Below are positions 10,118 through 22,100 of a stretch of 64,000 bases of DNA, piece by piece. The number at the start of each line of letters is the position of its first letter. Position 1 is the first letter of the stretch. The stretch is taken from assembly GCF_000972845.2 (NCBI RefSeq), contig NC_040027.1:10212954-10276953 (forward strand), in the 5' to 3' direction. Below the pieces are notes generated by a model. The model saw nothing but the letters and a program-made list of their open reading frames with translations, had not been told where the DNA came from and searched no databases. The stretch is from Larimichthys crocea. Its lineage: Eukaryota > Chordata > Actinopteri > Sciaenidae. A program made the position numbers and the translations under genes.

Positions 10118-13100
10118 GCGTGCACACAGCAGAACCAGATTACTTTCACTTCCTTTCCATAACCCACCAAGTAACATAAATAGGGATCGTAGTGAGGGAT
10201 GTGCGACTGCCAAGATTTATGTTTGTGACATTTGCTACCATAAATCACTGGGGCACACACACACACACACACTCACACACACACAAGTTCCCGTCTGTGG
10301 CACTGTGTGAATGTGTGTGTGTGCCGCCTTGCACTTACTTGCTTTCAGCGTTTAGAAACGCGGCTACGGCGTCTCTCAGGGCGCAGAGTTCAAGTCGAGC
10401 CTGAGGATGAGGGATGAACGAGGGCGTGGGGTTACAAAAAAGAAAAAATCAAACAAAGAACGGCAACTGTCAGCAGTTGGTCGCTCGAACTGAAATGTGG
10501 CATTATCAGAAACGACAGGTAAATCCCCGACAAGTGTGGGGGTCGACTTATGAGTCAGGGTCTTATTATGAGTGATAAACTGCTCTGTAACGCTGAGTGT
10601 GTGCGTGAGGAGTCGGTGTGTACCTGCAGGGCTCCATTCTTGCTGAAGGAGGACACGCACTGCATAAGGCGGCACATCTCGTCCGCGACAGACTCAACTA
10701 TTTTAGACAGAACTCGAGGAACCAGGTCCTTGGAGACCGTGAAGACCTGAGACAGGCAAAGTTAGTCAAGACGAAAACAAGACAAGTGTTCATGTGATGT
10801 GTGTGTGTGTGTGTGCGGTTTGTACCTCGGCGTGCACTGTGATGATGTTGACCAGAGCTTCCTTCAGGTAGTTCCTCACACCTGAGGGAGAAGAAGGCGC
10901 AACATGAGCAAAATAAATAAATAAAGATGCAAAGAGAGAGAGAGACGTCCCCGCGGAGATAGAAAGAGAAATTCTTGAAAATTACAAAGTGCGTGGAGCT
11001 CGTCTGAAATGTATCGTTAAAGTGTTACGTCATTTCACGTGTGTGAACTGATGCCCACGGAACATGCCGGAGTGCATGCTACAGTATGTGTGTGTGTGCG
11101 TGTGTGCGTGTGTGTGTGTGGGCCTGTACGGGAAACAACGGGCGAAGCGGTTTCCATGTGCATCATTAGCTGCCAATGTGTTTATGCGGTCTGTGGAGAT
11201 TCATCGGCGTGTTTTCTGTTTTGTGGATTTTTTATGTCTGTGAAATAAAAGTATCAAACAAAACATAAGTTTGGGGGCGGATATGAAAAGTCATGCATGA
11301 GCTTCATCTATATGTTTATGTCAAAACCACTGAATAATGGTCACAGCTCTGCCCACACCAGTATCACGTCAACATGATTTCTAACAGTGAAAGTGAAGGT
11401 GAGTTTGAACGATGAAGAATTTTATCTGGACTGCCGTCAGCGAGAGGATTCCCGTACAAACGAGCCTTTAAGATTCAGGAGTTTCAATTTCAAGTCAATT
11501 TTTCATTTGGTTGCAGTTTGCAACTTCAGCATTAAGTGCCAATAAATCCTACAGACTGGACCTTTAATTCAATCGAAACTGACGAATCTCGAAGTAAACC
11601 GTATTTCTGCAGGTGAGCTGTTGTTGTAATACACCTGTCTGCCATCGTGTGACACAAAAAGTGTGTGGTTATGTCAAACCTTATATATCTGAAATCTTAA
11701 AATGTAAATGACAGTTGTCAGGGCATTAAACCACTGAAGTGTTTATCTAAATTAAGACTCGATAGTCTAAAAACGAGCCAAATAAATGAATCAAACTTTA
11801 AATTAGATTAAGAACTGTGAAGGTGAGTTATTCATTCACCGCCTTAATTTTTTTGAGTATAAAAAGAAGCACCCAAACATCAGAACAATGCTAACAGATG
11901 GAGCTGTGCATTGTTCTTATTCGAAACAATATTATTTTTAGTTGACGTTCTGTGAGCAAGAAAACAGACTCGAGTTAATGCGTCGCCTGGAAGTTTTAGA
12001 ATCTCTGACAGCGAAACAGCAGACTGAAAGTACTGCAACTGGATTTTTAATGCCTTCAGCACCCACACACCAACAAGAGTCCCACACAAGAAAAAAGTGC
12101 AACAAGTGAAAGTATCATATCCTAGATCTGTGGTTAGTGTCCCAAGTGTTCCTCTTTCACATGCAGCCTGAACACACAAGCTCACACCGGCAGGAACAAA
12201 CCAGAGCAAAGCTAAACTTTCGATCAATGCTGCCTTTAAAAAAAAAAACTGCGTGAAAAGCTTCTGCCCAGCTGAAAAGTTACCCAGAGCGCGCGCACAC
12301 ACACACACACACACACTCTCTCTGACATGTTGCTTCACATCCTGTGCTAAGGTAAACCACATATACACATTTAAGTTTCACCTGGGAGTGCATCTGGTGA
12401 ACAAAAAGTCAAACACATGTACAAACACTTGTTGCTGCTGCACACACACACCCGCAGCAGAAGGCAGAACACAAAAGGCCAACAGACTTCTGGAGGGGGG
12501 GGGGGCGACAAGAGTGATCTCAGCGGTGTTTACAGTCAGCCATCAAAGAGCTGTACTTTACACATGACACATGACAACCACAACAACGCATATCAGAGCA
12601 GATATGTCGAGTTCCCATGCCGCAGGACTGTACCGGGGCTAATTTAACAACATTAACGGGGTCAGTTAGGGATTGTTGCGGGTGATTTCCCTCCTGTCAT
12701 CTCAGACCTGCATCCCTAAGGTTTGATCACGACAAGGAGAGTGTGCAGACTGAGACAGTACCTGTGGGCGTTTGGCAGTCTCTCCAGTCAAAGTATCCGG
12801 CATAGATGCCGGGTTCCAGTGAGCCGGCGATCGGGTCAGCTCGCCTCTCGATGTAGGCCTCGAACAGATTCCTGTCCAGCTGCCGCACAGCGTCCACGCT
12901 CACCTGGTGGGGCGAGGATACGTTACGTTACCGCAAGAAAGTACACAATATCTTCGGGCTGCAGAAATAAACACACATCCATCTGAGGCTGCTTATCGCT
13001 CTTCAGCGTTGTCAAATTCCTTGTATGTGTTGATGCTTGATTGTATGTTGGGCTGAAAGCAATATCATGACAGAAATAAAGAGCGTGTGGACACGTCAAA

Positions 13101-16100
13101 CCACCGACCACTCAAAGTGCTTCAGCACAGCAGTCCAAATCTCACGCACAATCAATGACAATGATGCAAAATGAAAAACAGGCATCAAACTGTGACATTT
13201 CAGGTATTTCTCCTTCATTAATGATTAATTTCTTATCAAACGGTTCGTTTTCTGTTCATTGACTAATCAACTACCCGTATGACACACGTGAACCATGTCT
13301 CAGTCCCATGCGTTACATTAGCAAGTCATTTATTATTTATTTGTTTACTGACTTTTATTAATTCAGAGCAGAGTTTTATCATCATATCGCTTGCAGTGTT
13401 CATGTGCCACACAGTGGCAGCAGGGACACGGCAGGGGAATTCTTATTTTTCAAAGTCGCAACATCTGCGTTGATATTCAGAGATTAAAATCTAGACAAAC
13501 AGTCATCAACGTTTCACTCTCTTAACTATTAAAAGGCAAGATAAGTAAAAGTCAAAATGGACCTTTCAAAGAAGATGATCACTTATTTTTACAGGAAAAC
13601 CAACCCGACACTTCTCTGCTTGGTGATTCAGCCATTAGTCATTGTGTGCAGTTGGTGTGTGTGTGTGTGTGAAGAGAAAGGGGTTGAAAATCGGGAACTA
13701 AGCTTCCAAGACAATGACCTTTTCTTTTTTTTTTTTTAAACCAAAGAGTCATATCTCTGCTCAGAAGAGATCTGAGCATCTCTCATCAGCTTTATCATTA
13801 GTGATAACACACTTCTCATCAACAGTTTGAGAGCATCTGACCTTCTTACAGTTATTTCACAGCTTTAATTAATCAACAGAGCGCGGCACTGACCCGCGTG
13901 ATCTTCTCCGTCCCCGTCAAGCCGTTTTTCTCAAAGTGGTCGGCCAGGTTCAGGAAGGTGCGTTTCTCCAGGTGATGGCAGTTACTGAGGATGATCAGCA
14001 GACGCTGCTCCTACAGACACACAAACACGTTCAGACTTTATGAACTGTGAGAAGTCTCAGAACTTTAACCCTCACAGCTACACGAGAAACCCTAAAACTA
14101 ACCAGAACCCTTAAAGTATTAACCCTTGAGAAGCCATTTGAAGAAAGACCAGACAAAATGTCTTCTGTTTTCCTTTCCAAATGTCCCAACTTAACTAAAA
14201 TGTTCTCATGTTCCTAATTTACAAACTTGTCCTCACATTTCTAAATGTCCTCACTTTACAAAATAGTCATTGGTTACATAAAACGTCCTCTTTAATAGAG
14301 ACGTCCTGACTTAAATAACTGCTGTAAATTTAATGAAATGGCTCCAAATCTTGTTCTCACTTTGCAAAAACATGCTGCTTGCTTTCCTAAAAAGTTTGCT
14401 CCAAGCAAGTGTCACTTCTCTTCACCTTTGTTCTTTCTAAATGTCCTCACTTTGTAAATGTCCCTAGTTCACTAAAATATTCTTGCTTTGCAAAATTGTT
14501 GTCAGATAACTGGAAAAATGTTTGTAGTTTCTTAAAATAACTCCAAAGGTGTCCTCACTTCACTATCCAAATTTTTTTCCACCTGTCTTGCTTTTTCACA
14601 GCTGTCCTCACTTTCCAAAAATGTCCTCACATTTCTAAAATGTCTTTAGGTCCTCACTTTCTAACACTGTCTTCACTTTCTGAAGGTCCTTATGTAACAA
14701 AATTGTCCTCACATTTCTAAAATGTCTTTAGATCCTCACTTCCTAAAATCCAATTATTTTCCCCAATTTTCAAACTATTTTCCTAAAATGTCTTTCTCAC
14801 TTTGCTGAAGTGTCCTCGCCCTCTAAATTTGGTTCTAGTACAAGAGCACAAACACAATAATTCACACGAATGAACGAACATAACCACACAAACAGGCAAG
14901 ATGGCAGGATGGTTAGCCTACATGTAACCACAAATGATGTCGTCACTGGCAGCAGCTTGTTGTTCACACACTGCCTCCCTCCAGACAAGGTCAGAGGCTT
15001 CAGAGGGCTGATGTAGTAATGACAGCCAGATATCGCCTTCCTCGTCTGTATGTGGTGGTTTCTAACTTGCCAAACATCAGAGTTTATGTCATGAGGGACA
15101 GTTTAACTCTGGTCAGCTGCACTCTGCCGTGCCTGGCTGCGTAACCCCTGCTACACATATCTGGGCCGGGGAAACCCCATCTGCACCTTGCTCCATTTCC
15201 CTTTACCAGAATCACTCGACGCCCTGCTCTTCCTCCTCCTCCTCAGCCTCCTTGTCCTCCTCCCCTGCGTTTAACCCCCTTCACTAACATCTCAAACAAG
15301 TTACAGGAAATGAGGACGTATCTGCGTCTTGTCCACAACCAGGAAACAGCCTGATAACATTTCGTGGTTTGAATGAGTGAGACACGTGTTTATCTGGTTG
15401 TGTGATGGAGACAGAGCCCACGCTTTGGTGACGCTGGCAGCCGCTAGATGTGGGATTTCAGGTGTATTAGCCCCCAAACAGTTTAAAGGAAATTAAAAAA
15501 AACACATCACGCTTACAGATGTTGGACTGAAGCCCTCTTGAACGCCAGGAAACCGATCTGGAGAGGACAGGTCCACTGAAATATTGCTGCACACACACAC
15601 ACACACACAGAGGAGAGAATTTAGAGTTGAGTACATTATCAACAAAGAAAATATGAAAATCATACAAATACTTACTGAGCTGCATTAATGTCTCCATCTG
15701 TTTTAGTGCTCAGCTGCTCCAAGCTGTTTATGAAAACCTGAGATGAACACACACGTCAGACATGACCTGCAGAACAAACTAATACCACACTCATATCTGA
15801 CTCTTCATGATCAACTTGCTCAGTTCATGACAGATTTAGATGTTAGGTAGATCAACACGAGGCGAGTCAGAGCTTCAGTGGACGGCGTATCCACTGCGAG
15901 ATGGCACAAATAAAATCGACAAATAAAAATTGAGGCAATCCGTGTCAGACTGAATGAAGTCCGATTAGCACGACGATAGAAACAAAGCAGACAGATGGAA
16001 GCAGAGACAGTCATAGTTTCAATATGTAGCAAAACAATCAACAAGGTTGAGTCTAAGTAACATTTCAGTGTGTGAAAAACCCTTAAAAGAGCAGGAGAGT

Positions 16101-19100
16101 GGATTTGTCGTGGCCAGGAGAAACACACAAATATAACATGTTGATTCTGCAAAGTCTGAAGTAGATATGGTTTTCTTATATCCCATTACAATGTTACATC
16201 GTGGGACTTTGTGGGACTTATTTGGCGTGTCATGTCTGTCATTTGGCTGCATGCTGATAAATCTCACCTTCATGATGCTCACACTGAGCTCTGTGGCCTG
16301 GTCCTGGACCTGGTCCAACTGCAGCACCTGATATCAAAGACAGAGGAACAACAACGAGAGAATCAGAAAAGTCCAACTTCCCTTACAATCAGAGCTTATG
16401 GTTTATGTTTTGTAAGTCTTTACTGCAGTTAAATGTTTATTCCTAAAAGTTAATGAAGCACAGTCTCATATGATGCCTTCGCGGTTTCTTTATTCATCGT
16501 TAGACTGCATCAGAGCTGCTTCGCTGATGATGATTCACCATACGTGGGATAACAACAGCAACAGTGTAATAACAAACAAAATATACTGCAGAGAATGACG
16601 TTTGATTTGACTTTAGTTCAGTTATTCATCCTGTCCTTCGACTCATCCTAAAAGGAGCAGCGTGCAGGGACAGTGCAGCTGCATTAGAAACAGATTACAA
16701 TAATGAACCATTGCAAGCGCTCAAAACACAAGATGACAACGGCAAGTCAAAGAGAAAATGATCATATGGAAGCTTCTGCTGCTCTTGTGACTGTGCAGGT
16801 GATTATCTCACGTTGATTTCTCCTGGTTTGATCTCCAGAGGCTCTTTGAGTGACTGCAGCATCTGAACCATGCACTGCTCGAACTGTGAAGGCTGCAAAA
16901 CAAAAAACACGAGAAGGAGAACACGTGGATTATAAAAAATAACTCCAATTTGAACTTCATCCTAAAAACACATCATACTCGTAAAAATGTCTTTCTTGTT
17001 TTTGAGCTTTGAAAAATGACAATTTAGAGTGCAATACTGATATTTGTGTGCATAGCTGACACATATGTGTCATTGCATCCTTACCAGGCTGGTGATTCCC
17101 TCGTTATCTACAACCCAGTCCTCCTTCTCAGCGAGCCTCTTGACATCTGAGTGTGTAAAAAAACAAAAAAACAAAAAAAACACAAATATGAATCAAAAGT
17201 GCAATTATTTGAAACCTCTCCACATTTTATTGAAGTCAGAGACAAGAAAAGAAACTTCTCTATAAATAAAGGGTGATCACTTTCATACAGGGTCATTACG
17301 ATTGAATATGAACAGAATTAAGGGTTTCTGAGGGAAAACCGCAACCTGCTTATAAAATCAAACTCTTTCTGTCAAGACCACAATTTGATGTGTGTGTGGG
17401 GTGGAAATTTAAGTGAAAACCAGTCACTCTTCTCAAAATGACCATGCCTAACCACAAGTGAAACTGAGCATGTCTGGTTTTGGTCTCATAACACTTTCTC
17501 CATTCCTACCCTGGAAGTTTAATTTGGTAAAAGGTGACAGTTGAAGACAGTGACCACCAAATGCTGAATGACATAATTCAGCATAAGCAGATAAATCTAT
17601 TTACGGTCTGTGCTGGGTTCTTATCAAAGAATGGTTTCATTATATATCTTCACTTCTGATCTGTTGGTTACGCAATTCCACGCGACATACTACTCGTATG
17701 CAGTGTGTACTATATCCTTTTTTACACTAATAGTTATAGCGTACCGTTTGTGCAGTTGGAGCACAAGAAGCCGACGCACTTTATCATTTAGCTTTACCAT
17801 TTCTGTGACTACAGGAAATGATACATGCTCCAACAGACGCCAATCAAACTGCGACTTCAGTATGACACACAGTTGAAGTTAACAAGAAAAACACACGCCG
17901 TCTTTCTAAAGAATTAACATTTATTCTTTGGAATCAACCTAAAACCCGCTTAGAATCCGTATGTAGGTTAGACTATGGAGACAGCGTGTGTTCTTTATTA
18001 AAATTAAAATGAGAAACTGAATGAGAAAATATATCTAAATATCGATTATGCCAAATTCCAGGTGAAAACTGTGCAACAAAAATACCATTCATAGCACAAA
18101 TTATGTTCTGTAGTTTCAGGGAGCAGCTTATTTTACAATAACATAACATGCATGATGTGCTCGGGGACATTTTTTGAAACCGATTCAAAAATGTCTTGCA
18201 ACCTGCAAGTCCAAGCGTTACTTTTACCCTCCTCCCTCCGTTACTGTTCCAGCTGTCGCACTCACCGTCTGTGGTGTGCAGCAGAGTCACCATGAGGCAG
18301 TGGACTCTCAGCTCCAGCAGTAGATCCTGGATCACCTGCAGCAAATCGTTGGGGATCTCCAGAGCAGACAGAGCCTCGTGACAAGCCCTAAAAATGTGTT
18401 AATTTACATACAACAGAGTCAAATGTTTGGGGAATTTTGGACTTCATAAATCAGAAAACAGTCAGTCATGTGACTGACCACAGCCTGAAAACAATGATTT
18501 TATAAATGATATATAAACAAAGCCCTCTGTAAAGAGTATGTATGGGAATAAAACTGGAAGGTTTGATGCATGTGTTTACTGAAATCAAGATTTCTCACTC
18601 AGAGTTTGAGAAAAACCTGGCTGGAAAATTCATTCAGACATTTTGAGACACTACAGGTGAAGTACTTTGATATTTTAAGTTTGAACATGCAAATAAGGCA
18701 TCATCATCTAATGCTAATTTATGGTGAAACCTACAGACACAAACAGACAAAGTGAAGTCAAATAAACATCTCAATGTGGTATATTTTCTCTCCTCTAGTC
18801 TGAAAGAAGACGACGTTATGTACATGTTGTGCAACAGCCCATAACCTCAAAATTGACCAATGCATGAATGTCACGGTATAACTGTGTATATAACCATGTC
18901 AGAACTGCACGTAATCAATGAGAGACATATTCAAACAATCAGAACCTGACGGTGTGTATGATTTGTGTCAGCCAGGCTCCAGTGAGCTCCGTCTTGTTCT
19001 CCCAGCCTCCGCAAAGACTCAGCTCCGCCTGCGGCAGGGTGGTGGGGAGGAGAGCCCCTCGAATGAGCTTCACCAGCTGATTGGTCATCTCCTCGATCAT

Positions 19101-22100
19101 TTTCTTAAAAAAACAAAACAAAAAAACAGAGTAAAGATACAAACAACAAGTTTATGTGGCATTCATTTAAAAAAAATGACAAACATGTTGAGTAAGACTC
19201 TCAGAATAACATTTTGTGTAAACAGCAGCAGTGAGGCATACTTTAAAGTCATTCTGTCTCTGTCTGGCATTCTTCTTGGATTTTTCCACCTGCCCAGATT
19301 TCTCTCCAGTCTGCAGAGGAAACAAACAAGAAACACTAATGTTAAATATCATCTGGAAATTAAAACAAGTCACCCCAATTGTGTTTCCTCAGTAACAATA
19401 GAGTTAAAAGGCCTTTCCAAAGACTTTCCAGGCCCAATTCCTTCAAATTCAAGGACCCAACACCGAATAGTTTGATACACAGTGCCAAGGTTAATTAGTG
19501 TTAATGAGACTGAGACTTTGAGTGTGAACTAATGACGCAACTGCAGGAGATACAGATGCAGACAGTGGAACAAAGCCTATTTACAAAAACAGATATAAAT
19601 TCAAGCACTTCCAATGGCCGACATCTGTTTTTAAAAGAAATTCAAGGCCCTGATTTTATTCCCTGAAAAAATTCACAAGCTTTGAAGGACCCATTATATC
19701 CATGATTTTCTAAATTTACATTCTTCATAGGGTGAAGAAGGCTGCGTGGAGTTTGTGTGTCTGTGTGGACGTTTTCTCTCCGGGTACTCCGGCTTCCTCC
19801 CACAGTCCAAAGAAATGCACTTAATGAGTTAATTGGTAACTCTAAATTGGCCATAGGTGTGAATGTGAGTATGAATGGTTGTTTGTCTCTAGGATAAGCT
19901 GGCCTCTCGCCCGGTCAGCTGGGATAAGCCCCACCATGAGAATAAGGGGTTACAGATAATGAATGGATATTTCCGTTGGCACTGTGATCTCCATTGTTTT
20001 GGGGATAGAGGGAGAACAATCTGAAGAGTTACAAACCACGAGAGGTGAGTGGGGGGAAAAACTGTGATTGCGTTCTTGTCACTGTAAAAGCTTCTCCTGT
20101 ATTCACCTCACTGAAAAGACTCCCGTTAACGTAAGAGATCCAAAGCTTCCAGAAGTTGGGCAACTGACCGATCACCACATCTGACAGCTTCTCCACAAAC
20201 TGCACCTGCTGCGGGGTTTCAAAGCGCCAGGCTGCAACAAAGACACACACACATACTGCATTACACTCCAACACACACGTATCTATGCCGTGCTGGGGAA
20301 GGTGATGCGGGTCTTAAAAGGATGATTTAGCAAACCGCACTCGACTTGAAAAAATGTCAGAGTGCTTCTGTAATTCGAAGAATCACAGAAGGAAATATTT
20401 AACTTCCAGGCACGCCAGGCTCCATCTGTTTGTTTTGGTTACTTTTACTGGACTGTGTGATGTAAAGAGATCTGCTGCAGCTCCTTTACGCATAACTCTT
20501 ATATGCTGTGATTCCCCTAAGCAGTGTAAGTGGGAACAAAAGTGTTACACACACAAACAAACAAATGCACAGTCAGAGTGAGGCTCAGGCAGGGAAGCCC
20601 CTCCCAAGCACCGAATGTGTGGCTGGGTTGTAATATGATTGTGGTGCTCACTGCTGGGTCGTGGTGTTCGCAGGCTGCCCCCTCTGTTCAGAGACGCCGT
20701 GTGACTGAGCCTGCCTAGGGCGGACGGGCGGGCATCCCCCTCTGGGCCGAGAGCTCCGACACCCACTGACAGACATAACGCAAGGAGGAGGAAGAGGGGG
20801 AAGAGAGAGGGGGAGGAGAGAGATGAGAAATGAACTTGGATGAAAAAGAAACACATACTTCAGATATCAAATAATCAAATAAGCCATTTTCATAATTCCA
20901 CATTCCTCAATAAGCTCAGCAGGCTTTCACACCAAACAATCCTCTCTCGCCCCTCTCGGCCTTTCTTTATTTGTGTTCTGATCCGTCTCTGCCGTGGCCC
21001 ACAGCTGAGAGAATGTCCCGTTGTTTCCAGGGTGAGGAAACAGAGCCGAGGCTTTGTGAGTGCTGGGGTGAAGTGGGTTTACGTCGGCCACACTGGGCTC
21101 AGTCACGCCTGGCCTTTAGGTAAGAGCCAGAGCTCCACTAGATGGCAACAGGGAGCTTTGCAGCAGCGACAAGCGAGTCCTTCTGCAACCACACACACTC
21201 ACACACACACTTCTATCTCGGCCAGTGAGATTACTTTAGTGCAAACGACTCTATGAGATAACTTAAGATAAGACAAGAAGGGGTGAAAGTTGACAAATAG
21301 GAATGAAAGTGAAACAGCGTGTGTGTGTGTGTGTGCGAGTGGGGATCAAACTTACTACAATGAAAATGAAACTCAGAGGACAAGTTCGTGCAACGCTGCA
21401 ATACGCCTACATATAGTTTGTCTAAACGAAGAGAAATGGATGGCCACATTTCCAAAACATGTGTCTGACACACACACGGAGAGAAACGCACTGGTGAGTC
21501 ACAGACTGAATGTAGTGTGTAAGCAAGTATTGAGAAATCCCCAAGCGAAGGAGCAAATGTGGTCGAGCCGGCCGTGCACACAACACAGACATCCAGACTA
21601 GAAAATGTAAGGAAATTCTCATTTGAGTCAGATTATCTGTAAACACACCAAGCTTTCTCACATTACACACACACACACACGCACACACTGACACACAGCC
21701 CCTCATGAAGCTGTGCAGAGTCTGTCTCTGTGATGTTTTTTACAGGGATGAGAGCTGCTGTTGATCCAGGTGTCAGCTGAACCCCCGGCGTCTTCAGAAT
21801 GCACAAGTGTGTGTGTGTGTGTGTGCCGCTGATTTAGGTGTTCAAACTATACATTAGGCTGGCCGTGCTGTTTCTTCCTAAAAGTTTAAAATATAGGAAC
21901 CGCTGTGTATGTGTGTCACCTGCTCGCTTCCTCATCAGGTCTGACGCTGGTTGGATGAGTTCCTGTTCCCTGAGGGGTCACTCATAACCACACACACGCA
22001 ACATACGGACTCCTAAATTTAGTTCATTTCCCACGCGAAAGATTTTTGTTTTCAAGTTCGGCTCACATATTTTATGTCCTCACAGATCCAAAAGCTGTTA

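Noticed and set aside
11880..12368. 162-residue minus open frame in intron 23
   Set aside because: Contains a CA-repeat-encoded Cys/Val run, no recognisable domain, and lies between well-supported exons.
18918..19475. 185-residue plus-strand open frame
   Set aside because: Antisense to exoc2 exons 14 and 15, whose minus-strand reading matches human Sec5.
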